NCBI RefSeq assembly: GCF_043641665.1
Contig: NC_092182.1
Location: 14,461,456-14,525,455, forward strand
DNA from: Enoplosus armatus
Taxonomy: Eukaryota > Chordata > Actinopteri > Centrarchiformes > Enoplosidae
DNA length: 64,000 bases
Direction: 5' to 3'
Position 1 is the first letter of the stretch. Each line of letters starts with the position of its first letter. The notes beneath the pieces were generated by a model that ran no database searches, was not told the origin of the DNA, and saw only the letters and a program-made list of their open reading frames with translations. Below, one piece after another: positions 12,395-24,300 of this stretch. Made by a program: the position numbers and the translations under genes.

Positions 12395-15300
12395 CTGTTG
12401 TTGGCAGTGTTACAGGCAGAAGGGAAGAAAGTAGGCAGAAACTGGAGTAAGTGCTGATCAAAAGACATCACTGGAACAGCAGGCAGTGTGATAGAAAAAT
12501 AAGCACATTTAAGAGTAAAAGCAAGCATCAGAGAATTTATTAATGTGTTAAGTAGTTACAGTACCGCTTTTGGCAAAGATTTTACAAGGCTATACTTTGT
12601 ATTGTGAGTATTTGCATCATCACGAGAAAGTGAGACTAGTTTTCAACAGACCCTGGGGTACCTTAAGGACGGGCCAATGGTGCCACAGGATTTGTTCATT
12701 TCTATTTTTTTGACTGTGCATAACGTTTTACCACCGTTTTAAAACATATCAAAATGGTAGAAATAAGCAAAAACATTTAAATCCTGTTATGTTAAATGTT
12801 AATTAATTGGTTATGTCGCAGTTTGGTGACATGACAGGTAACGGCTGACATTTGTTATAGTAACTGAACACGCGGTCACTTGAGTTTTCCAGATGCACAG
12901 TAGTCAGAAATAGCAACTCCTGACCAAGAGATGGAGAGATTTGTCACTGTAAATAGAGCTTAAAGAAATGCTGATACACCTCAGTACTCAAAAAAGCCTG
13001 AGACGACTGAACCTGTACCAACCAAAATAACTAAAATCCCACTGTGCAATGAAAGCTACGAGGCTTTTTATGATGGGGAAAACTTGCTGCTAACAAAAGT
13101 AAAAAGAAATAAAACAATAATAACAAGCATGACATGGGGGACATCTAACCTGGTCCGGGGCAGGACGGTGACCAGCATGTGGTGGTCCTCGGGTCGGCCC
13201 TCCACGATGATGGGGCGACGGGTGACGTGGGTGCTGGGCGTGGTGCGGGTGCTGCGGGTGTTGAGGGTGCTGAGGGTGTTGAGGGTGTTGAGGATGCTGG
13301 GGATGAGGATGTTGGGGGTGGGGTCCTTGTTGGGGAGGGCCGTGTGGGTGCTGAGGGTGAGGGTGCTGCGGAGGGGCATGTCCGTGGGGGTGCTGTGGAG
13401 GATGCTGTGGGTGCTGTTGGTGAGGGTGTTGGGGCTGTGGGGGCCGTGGGTGCTGTTGGTGCTGTTGGTGCTGGGGAGGTGGTTGGGGGTGCTGAGGGTG
13501 CTGCTGGGGGTGCTGTTGGTGAGGAGGGTGAGGGTACTGGGGTTGTGGCTGCTGTGGGTGTGGGTGTTGTGGTGGTGCCTGTGGGTGCTGCGGGTGCTGT
13601 GGGTGTTGCGGATGCAGGGCGTGTGGATATGGAGTCTGCTGGGCATGGGGGGCATGGGGGGCATGGGGAGCGTGAGGAGCGTGAGGAGCGTGAGGAGCGT
13701 GGGGAGCGTGGGGGTACTGGGGCTGGGACTGAGGCTGACCGTGCGGGGGCTGAGGCTGGGGGTGGTGCGGAGCATGTGGATGATATTGCTCATCTTCATA
13801 GTTGTCGGCTATCAGCTTCATTCTGCTCTGTGTCTGTAGAAAGAGGAAACTGGTTAGGGCATGATGATCTGCAGCTGTTAAAAAGAACATTATTCCCTCA
13901 TGATCAGCATCAAATGCATTTATGACTCAACAACATTCCCATTATTCCAGTCTTTATGCTAAGCTAAGATAGCTGTCTCCTGGCTTTACCTTCATATGTA
14001 TTCCACATTGTTGCTGCCTAATTTCCTGGTGTATAACTCATACCAGAGCAATAGACCTGAGACTTTTATTCAAGTGAGACTCAAGTCAAAAAAACTTGAA
14101 ACTTGACTTGGACTTGACTACTGCGAGACTTTACTTACTTGAGACTTGACTCCTTGAAGACCTGACATGACTTGAGGCTTGAAAGCAAAAACATTTAAGA
14201 CTCAGGTTTTTACCTGGTAAACACACCTTGAATATTACATTATAGACCTATGCATTTAATGGATTTGACCTCAGCTATGCCAGTGAACACAGCCTTGATA
14301 GAAAAAAATATCAAAGCTGAAATAAAATGTCATGTTAATGGCCAGAAAAGAGCTGCGATTGACTTGCAATGAAAACTCGGGGCTTGGGACTTGACTTAAA
14401 ATGGCTCTGACTCATCCTACAAAATGAGACGTTGCATTTGGGAAAAGCGCCAAAACTGAACTAGCAAAGAGGATCAGTGGCTATGCCTGTGTACCACTCC
14501 CTGTAGATGAAATGGGAAAAATGGCTAGTTGCCTTGTGCAGATATATTTTTCATTTTGATTAACGCTGCCTTGGCAATCAGCTACAGTGCAGACAGAATT
14601 TTCCTTGACATTGTGCTGCAGTACTAACATGTTGTTTGAGCTGGTGCATCAGTTTGTCCCGCTCCCTCTTGAGGGACAGCACCTCCTCCTGGGTCTTCTT
14701 TTTATTGGAGGCAGACAGTTCCAGCAGTGCAATATTAGCATCTTTCTCACTGATGGCTGCCAGCAGAGCTTGTTGCCTGAAGAAGAAAAACAACATTACG
14801 GCATCAGCACTTATCTTACATTTTATAAAATAGAAAGAACATTAAATAAATGGTATGTAGGTAATCTATTATATGAAGCGTCTTTAAGTAAAAAACTGTC
14901 AATTAAATTTAACTGCATCAACGTCAAATGGTGCTAGTAAAACTACTTATGGCGGGGGTCCGGCTTCAGAAGCCAGATGACAAACAATGACACAAGTCAA
15001 GTTACTCACAAGTCTGATTGCTTTGTTCTCCTCTAAAGAACGACATAAAATTAGCCTCAGCAAGACTACATTTGCCATGCTCACTTCTCACTCGGAGATT
15101 TAAAGGAATAGTTCCACATTTTGGGAAATACACTTTTTTGCTGTCTTGCCGACAGTTAGATGACAAGATTGATAACACTCTCATGTTTGAAGCCAGCAGC
15201 CAGTTAGCTTAGCTTAGCATAAAGACTCGATACAGGGGGAACAGCTTGTTTATTTAATCCGTATAAAGACTGAAGTGTTAAGACGACAGGTTATGGTTTC

Positions 15301-18300
15301 ATGGGGGGCTGTGTTTCAGTGTGGGACTATTTTTTGGCCAGGCACAGTGACTTCCTGGAGTCTCTGCTGGTTGCCTGGCAACCTAATGGTGATGACAAGA
15401 CTCAAGGAAGTTACTGCAAAATAAGGGGTATTTCCCTTAATGTAAAAATATCCTCTGAGAATCGATAAGACTTATCAGATACATAATGAACCAATAATCA
15501 AACTATGGGTGTGTAAATGCGGATGTGACTTTAAATTTAAACTAGGTAAGTGTTTTGGTATAACATTAATCATGAACTGCATGCCCTATTTCTCAACTCA
15601 AATGTATTCAGAACTTATTTTGGAGGATAGTTTAGGGAGAATCTGACTAGGTTTCCAGACAAGAAGTGAATCCAAGCCAGAAACACATCAAGAGAAGTGA
15701 CATTGTGGGCTGTCTTTGTGAGGTTGATGATGGCATGTGGAAATGTCATGATGGCACTAACTTCATCTCCAGGATCTCCTCCAGCTGTTTCCTGCGCTCT
15801 TGTCTCATGTTGGTGAGGTGGCCGTCCCTCTCCTGCAGTGACTGCTGTGTGGAGGAGAGACGCTGCTTGGTGGAATCCAGCTCCTGCCTCGTCCTTTCCA
15901 GTGTGTTCATCAGCTCCTCCAACTGACAGACAACAAGCATTATATGGGAACACACACCAAATGTATAAATAAGACACAATGACATTAAAGTATAAACCAT
16001 ATATCACCACATACTACATATTATGTTCAGTTTTTCTTGAAACTGTTTTAGAGAGGTGTTGATTCAACTGTATGGTCATTTTCGAGGATGCAGTTTGTGG
16101 TGCTGTTGAACTGCTACACATTATACACAGAGGTGTTTCCGTTATTTATCCTACACTCATTTATATAAATGGGTGGAGAAAATAGAAACACCTGTCAGTA
16201 TAACACAATACAATAAGTGTACCTAATAGACTAACAACTGTGTGTATTTTTCAAGAGTAAATCCGCACCTTTAAGTGGTGGCCACTGTCCATGGAGCTGT
16301 CCTTACGAAGGTCTTGTCCTAAGCCTTTCTTGTCCCCTTGTGGTCCCAGTTTGATGTTTGGTCCTTTCTTGGTCTGGTCTTTGCCTCCTTGTCTGTAAAA
16401 CCACAAACATGTAAGAGCATTTCTGTGCCTATCATTTTTCTGCCATCCATTCTGTAGTTACTGTACCATTTATCTATTTCAAAATGCAAACTACATTCTT
16501 GAGGCAATAGTGTTATATACAAAGTAATTTGATGTGTGAGTAGGGTACGATATTACCCATATATAACAACACAAAACATGAAACATAAACAAGTAGAGTA
16601 AGTACAGCTTAATGGATCATGTCAGGTGCATTTTGAATGAATCTTGTTTCAAAATGGTACCAATCATGAGATCACAAGGACAGCAACAAGACATGAGCAT
16701 CACAGATGAATTAATAGCTTCATGTTAACATGACGTGACTCACAGGTTTAAGCACCAGAGTTAGGATGGATTTAGGTAGAGATGGCTGCGCAATGGGGGG
16801 GGGGGGGGGGGGGGGCATACCTTACCTGGGAGCTAGACTGCAGATGGGGAAAGGAAAAGGTAGAAGAGAAGGGGATGACAGGACAGGTGGTGGAGACATT
16901 GGAAGCAGGAGACGAGAGCACACAAAGGAAAAAGTAAAAAAAAAAGAGACATTAGAACCAGAACATAAAGAAACAACCACAAGAAAACAATAGAGAGGAC
17001 CCAGAGGAGATCACAGTATGTGTTCATGGTCAAACAACAGGGGAGATTACAAAGGCGCTTGTGACAGCTGCTGCTCTGCAGCCTGACACAGCTAATGCAG
17101 CTAATGATGCACCTTCTCTGAAAATACGAAACCATGTGCATCTGCTGCCAAGCCTGGGAGTGGCAGACATGCAGTCAGACAGGCAAAAATCAGCCGGGCA
17201 AAAGAAGAGGGGAGGAGGACAGGTCTGAGTGCCGAGCAAAAGGAGGGGAAGCCAACAGTGGTTTGACCAAGAGAAGGAGTGAGCTGGGGAGAGAATCAGT
17301 TATGGATGCAGGCTTGTTCAGACAGAAGAGACCCGACTGAACTGACACACTTCAGGACCGAGGGTTCAGTCCAGACCCTACCTACTACAGCACCTCACTT
17401 ACTGAGCGCGTGTAGACCTGGAGGACAGCAGCTCTATTCATGCAGGCCACTAGGCTGATCATTTCCCTTAGTATCTGTTAGATCAAGCTAGGCAGGGCGG
17501 GGTGGGGCAGGTTGGAAGGGAGAGCAGGAAGGTGGGCACCGGGAAAGATCGCTAGAAAAGAGAGGGGCTGTCGGGTGATGTTACTGGGGCGATTTGAAGG
17601 TGAGCTGAGAGTTACAGAGGGGGAGGGTGACGTAGGGTGACGTAGGGTGAGGTGAGCAGATGGGCGGATGGAATGAGCAGGGGAAGCGTGCTCATGGCAG
17701 GAGGAGGCCTCAGCTCTAGGAACAGAAACTTCATACAACAAACAGCCAACACCACAAAAAGACACTACAAAGTGTGTGTGTGTTTGTGTGTGTGTGCATA
17801 TATAGATATTTCAACAAGGGACACTGAGGAACAAAATTGTACAGTACATTCAACTAAAATGGATGAAAGAAGCGAGAGCAATTGAGAAAATCACACCAAG
17901 TTCTACATACTCTAAGACTGCTAATAATACAGTATATAGTGTAGTACTTACAGTATTACTTTGTATTAAATATCTATATACAAGTGACCATTTTGATAGG
18001 GGCTTTTAGTTACAGCTGTGAACATTTGTACAGTATAAATTGTAAAATTTGGTTGCTAGTTTGCTGAATCCTTGGTGTGATTGGCTTTATTGTGTGACTT
18101 TACCATGCATCATTAGAGAAACGTGCCACAACAGGAACCCCAGTGTGAAGTAACGTCTACTGTTCAGGGAATCAAAGGAATAGCACAGAATATATGACCG
18201 CCTGGACATATACTGCAAAATGATGACCTGAAGTTTTGTACTTGTGAGTTGACTGAGGTACAAACCTCAAACTTTAAGGTTTGAACTTCATATTGACTTT

Positions 18301-21300
18301 TATTATTTAGAGTATTTGAGCCACATGTACAATTACTCATACTCTACCACGTGGTGCTTTAATTTGCTGATTTGTAATTGTAATGTGATTTGTCATACAT
18401 CAAAATCTTTGCTCACTTAATTACCCATTCTGTCATCAGTGCAGAGACAGATAGCTGTTAATGCTGGTTGCCACATGCAGTTTGAAAAAATAAACATGCA
18501 GCATCAACTCTCTCACACAGACTGATCAAAAAACAATCATGGCACATACAGTTAACCACTAAGCAAACACATGCTGAAGAAATAAAAGCATAACATTGAT
18601 CCAATGATCTTTGTATCATGTGTACGGGTACAGTAATAACACCACAGACTAAAAACACAGCCCGTCCGATACAAAGATCTGTGCATCCTTCAGACAGCAG
18701 GCAGACCCAGGCACACAGGTGAAACCAGATGCAGTTGCGGCAGTCACAGTCGGAGACTTTAACCACGCAGCCGAGCTGAAGTGCCAGGGCAGAGCACTCA
18801 CTTTCCCAGGAAATCCCACACCATGCCCCCTATCTGCTGGGGAGCAGCGGACACAGAAGGGAGCGGGTCAGGGGGAGCTCTGCCACCGGGACGAGGGGTG
18901 GGGCGAGGGGCAGAGGGAGGGGGGCTGGTGTAAGAGGGGGCACAACAGAGAAAGAGTTGCGTGGGAGATGGAAAAGAGATTTTGAAAACAGGAACGGATT
19001 TGAGAAGGGAAGAAAAGAAAGTTGGTTCAAGACCGAGGTCGATCAATGGCAGAGGGTGAAGACAGGGACAGGTGGGTGTGAAACGGAAGATAGAAAGGGA
19101 ACGGGACAGAAAAAAGTGGGTAAAGATGGCAAAAAAAAGACAAGAACACTCAATTAATCGAACACCACTAACAAATTAGCATGACACTGAAAGGAAATGG
19201 CCCCTATCACTAGCTGGGAAGGAAAAATACAACTGGTTTTAACACTAAGTGGTGGGACTGTGACTGAGGGGAGAAGGGCTGTCATTGGCAGACAGCGCTC
19301 ATGTGTGGCTCTCATGCAGTCCAACCAATCTGCGTCTCAGTCTCATCAGTTTAAATCCCTGTCCAGGAGAAGGAAGACGATCTCCTCCATCAGCCGAACA
19401 AAAGCCAAAAGCTGTTTCCAGTACGGAGACTCTGGACCACATACTGCACCGAGTGGTGAGCCAAGAGCTGATGAGACCACCAGCTTTATTTATGTGCTCC
19501 ATTAACTGAAATCAGTTTAACCTCTTCCATTAAGGGGGTGACTGATCATCAATTCTGGTATATCTCAACATGCAGCTGCAACCATTGTCCATCAAGAGAG
19601 TGTATTTCTGAGTGTACTATACAAGACCATGACTGGGTCCACTGCAGTACACTGTGCTGACTCACCCTCATGGCGTCACACTTGTACATTACAACGGGAA
19701 AATGGCAGCATAGGCACATAAAAGTTTACTTAAAACATGGAGAACATAGCCCAGGGTACTTTAAAAGTGACAAAGCACAAGTGCTACTGTATTTGAACTT
19801 TGAAAGCACTGTATTATTTAAGATACCATTAAACAGTGGGTTCACCCAAATTACAAAATAACACATTTTGTCAGGAAGTGAATGGTATTGGTATTTCTTA
19901 TGATGTTCACAGAAAGGCAGAAATATCAGAGACCAAATATCAAAAGCAGATAAAACCAAAACTGTCTGTTTGACCACAGCCCACAACACAGCAGTATGGC
20001 TGAGTGTCCATCCAAAGATGCACTCGGTTTCTTCTATGGATCAGCATTGACTAAATATCTAAAAACAAACTTAGTAATAGTGATCAAATTCAAACCTGGT
20101 TTTCTTTTTAGTTTAGAGAGGTTTGGAGTATAATTGGAGTTAAATTTTGTTTCATATTTATTCTCATTATCATCTAAGATCTTGCTCTTTGTCAGTGCTT
20201 TGGTAAAAAGAAAAGAAAGAAGACTTTAAACAAATCTAAAATGAAGAGGTAAAAAATGAAACACCAATCATCAAATCATTATTGTATTGTTAATTCATTA
20301 TTTAAAAAATTATAATTTTCTTTCATTTTGGTGAACTGTCCCTTAAAAACCACCAAATCTTTAATGACTTTTTGATCTAGCTCTTCTTTCTATTCTTTCT
20401 ATATGTGGACACGTAACAATAGGAAAAATATTCACAGTATTCCTTTTGTGTGTGGGTCTCTCTCTCTCTATGCTGTATCTTATTTTGTTATGTATTGCAT
20501 GTTTGTATTACTGTATGCTTTGTAATGTAACAATTTTGCTGAAATACATACAAAGCATACATACTCATTATATCTATGTAACTATAACAGTAGTAGACAA
20601 TATATACTGTTAGATGAAAGGGAGTAATTACATCAGAGTAAACTGAAGGTTAAGATGTCTTTGAATACTTTAACTAACTTCATATAGACAGTCAGAGTTA
20701 AATACCTTTCCAACTCGGCGATCTTCTTGTCCTTGTCATTCTTTTCAGTCTCCACCTCTCGCAGGATGTCCAGAAGTCTCTCCACCTCCGTCTGAGCCTT
20801 GTTGGCCTCGTCCTTGTAGTAGCTCACCTCCTTCTCCAGCAGCTTCACTCGGTCCACGTAGTCCGGGTTCCCTCTGGAGCCGGACTGCTGCTCCACCTCA
20901 TGGGCCTTCTGCATCATGCGCCGGGGAGAGACACGAACAGACAAACATGCACACACCCGAAGATACGCTCAGTCAACATCATAATGTCAACACAACCATG
21001 CGGTTACAGCACAGAATGCTTTACTGCCAATGGAAGAGAGATACATACAGTACATTGCAGTCCATCAGTGTCTTATATTAACTACTCCCCTTACTCTCTC
21101 TCTCTTTCTGAATGAATAAAGCAGAGTAAAATGTTGTGGACAAGGGCATCATTACTGGTGCTGGCTCATTAGCTTTAACAGAGCCATTATTTAGCTCCAT
21201 TTAACGGCCCTCTGAGACTCCCAGTCACACACTTGGTAAGTATGCAGAGTACAGGACTGTGTATGTGTGTGTACAGCATTTTAACAAGAAAAGTAACAAA

Positions 21301-24300
21301 TCAGTGGCAGTAAAATGCTAAATCATGATTCTGTCTCATTGGTTATCTGTCACAAACTAACCAGAGCTCAATGTGGACTAATATCGCCGTTATTGCAACA
21401 GTTTGTAACTCTCCATGAAGTACATTACAGTGATACACATCACCCTCGAGACAATACGCAGCCACACATGTCAACACAGGTCGCAGGAGTGCACGAGTTA
21501 TACAGAGCCAGAGAGCATCCACCAAAACACTGCAGTGATCTCCAACCACAGCTGACACCTCAGCTAACCGCACCACACTGAGACGAAAGAAAAAGCGTGG
21601 CAACACTGACAGTGACAACATGCAACAAGGTCGACCATGTCATGCAAACCCAACGAAGCTGCACAGTCTTTGTGATTGTCAGTCAAAAGAATGGAGAAAC
21701 AGAAGCAACAGGGACCAAGTAAATCTGTCGGCTAACAGTTAAGTTTTCATATTTTAAGCATGAGGAGCGATGTTTGGATTTAACTTGTGGGAGATTTTTT
21801 TTCTCAGTGATTCAAATTGCAAAATGTATATAAAGTAACTTTAGATCCACTAATCAACGTGGAAGTATATTGAAAATACTTTGTCAGGAACTTTATTGGA
21901 CATACAAATTAGGCTCCATACAGCCTGTGCTTTATTAACTATTTTAAACCTGCAATTTCACTAAGCTCCACAAAAATACGTTTCAGTGATTGGAGTGTGA
22001 AAATGTTGGTGTCAGCTTTTAAAAATTTATATCAGTGCATCCATTTAATTTAAAGCTGGACTTGGACATTTACTGGGATCCTAAAATACACTGAATATTA
22101 TTCTGTGAAGGAGTAAAAAAGTCCTACCGATCCAAATCATTTCTCCGTCATCTTCAAAGTAATTTAGTAGCAAATGGAAAAGATGAAAAACTTTCAGTTT
22201 CATGGTTCATTCCAGGAAACTGGAAGTTAACCCCAAGTCATGTCCTTTGAATTCCATTACATACAGTATCTGAGAAGCCTTTGTGAAGAGATTAATGCTT
22301 GATATGCATTTGGACCTTAAGAACTAGAACTGCGAGCTGCATCTCACATGTGTACTTGCATGACAAAACACAGGTCTGATAAGCTCTAGGATATCCTGAT
22401 CTCAAACATTTGCCCTAATGAAAGTGTAGTGACTGAAAATTTTGCTTAATCTTTAAATTCTTGCATGGAACAAGCCGTTCTTTAAAGTGCTAGAATAACA
22501 AAATCTCACTGTAGTTAAACAACTAACTACAGATAAACCAACTCCAGAGCCAGATATACTGTATACTGTATAATTCCAACTGATCAAATAAACTTTAAAT
22601 ACTGTGTATGTAGCACCAGTTTCACCACGTGTCACAAACACAAACAGCTGCAGAATGAGTACGTTGCACACGACTCTTGAGTGCAGTATACAGCTCATTA
22701 TATCAGTACAGTGCAATGATCAACATGCATCTGGGTGGGTCTGTGGGTGAAAGCAGAAACCTGTGCCGGGGGCTGGCATGATCACCATCTAGCATGTTTC
22801 AAAGAAGTTATCAGTGTCCTCATGCTTTCAATATGTGCCTCAGATCGCTCAAGAGAGGGACTTACAGGATTGTTCATGTGACTGAATAGCTGCTCAGCTT
22901 GCTACATTGCAAACGGAGGGGTTGAGGAAGGCAGTGGGGCAGGGTGGGGTAGGGGGGAGGGGGACCCAGGAGAGTAAGTGTTAGGATTTAGTTTGAGGAG
23001 AGAACAGCAGGATCAGACATGTTACAATACATGTTTGACAGAGCAGTAACATAGTCTCAGTACAGCACATGTTGTTACAGGTTAAGGGCAACACATCACG
23101 GACAAATGCGGAGGAACGGACACGAGGATAGTCTGTGGATTATGGAGTAGGAAGAGGCGGAGGGGGGTATTTAATGGACTGTCCGCTGCCTGCAGCGGCC
23201 TAACAAAGCAGTGCAGCCTGTTACAGGAGAGAAAGCATGATGGTAGCCATTATCCTAATTAACTGTGTTTTATATGAGGCAGGTTCACATTTCTGGTTCA
23301 GTCCGGATTACACTGACACTTACAAAAGTTTGCATTTTTCAAGCAAGGAATTAGTTTAATGAAGGATTAAAGGTTTTTACAGCTTTCATATACAAGCAGT
23401 AATAAAAATAAATAAACCAGTATTCAACAAAACTCTTAATTCTGAGAATAAAAGAAATAATTCACTATTTGTGAAGTCTATAATTCTTAATAGTCTCCAT
23501 TCAAGCGGCCCTTGAATTCACGGTGAGGTAGTTTTTTCCTTGTCACAGTGGACACGCAGCTTTGGCTTTTTATCTACAGTTCAGTGCAATTAACAAAGGA
23601 CGTCTCTACTGTCTTCATTCAGGGCAGAGAAGCTCTCCACAGTTCAGTCAAAGTTGTAGCATTTATCATAAAAAATTCAAGTGTTTCACTACAGAAATAG
23701 GTTATTTTTATCCTGGACACCCCCCCTATCCTTTTCACAACAACAATAACATTTTTTTCATAATGCTTTCCATTTTTTTTGTTTCTTATTGATTTTATAT
23801 GTTTATTCTTTATTTTCTGCAGCCAAGTAGCTATGGGGCAGAAGTGGGTACAGGGTTTTCTTTTTTTATTCATTTTTTATTTTGATATTTTGAAGACCCA
23901 AGACAGACACTACTACTGTAAATTTGTATGAACTTGTATTTGCTATGATACACTGCTGTGGTATCATGTTAGCTTTACTGAACTGTGGCGTGGATTCTTC
24001 ACTCTTTTAACTGCAACATAACTGTGTGGAGTACTACATAACTGTTGTGTAAAAACTAGGGACAGACTTAAAAAATCTAAATAATCTTCCAAAACAGCTT
24101 GTTGAACTGTGCTGACACTAAAATCTACACATTATCCTGAGCTCATATGAGTGATTCTGCACTGTGAGAGGCACACCTACCTTCTGCAACTGCGTCTCCA
24201 ACTTACTACACTCCTCTTTTTTCTGCTCGATGGCGATCTCCAGTGACTTGAGCTTTGAATCTTTCTTTAGGCCAGAAGACGCCAGGGATGACGCGTGTTC

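Noticed and set aside
13084..13925. Long open frames (about 250 codons each) on the plus strand and in a second minus-strand frame over the erc2 repeat exon
   Set aside because: They arise from the stop-poor 3- and 9-base repeat composition. Only one minus-strand frame has conserved ends and matching splice sites.
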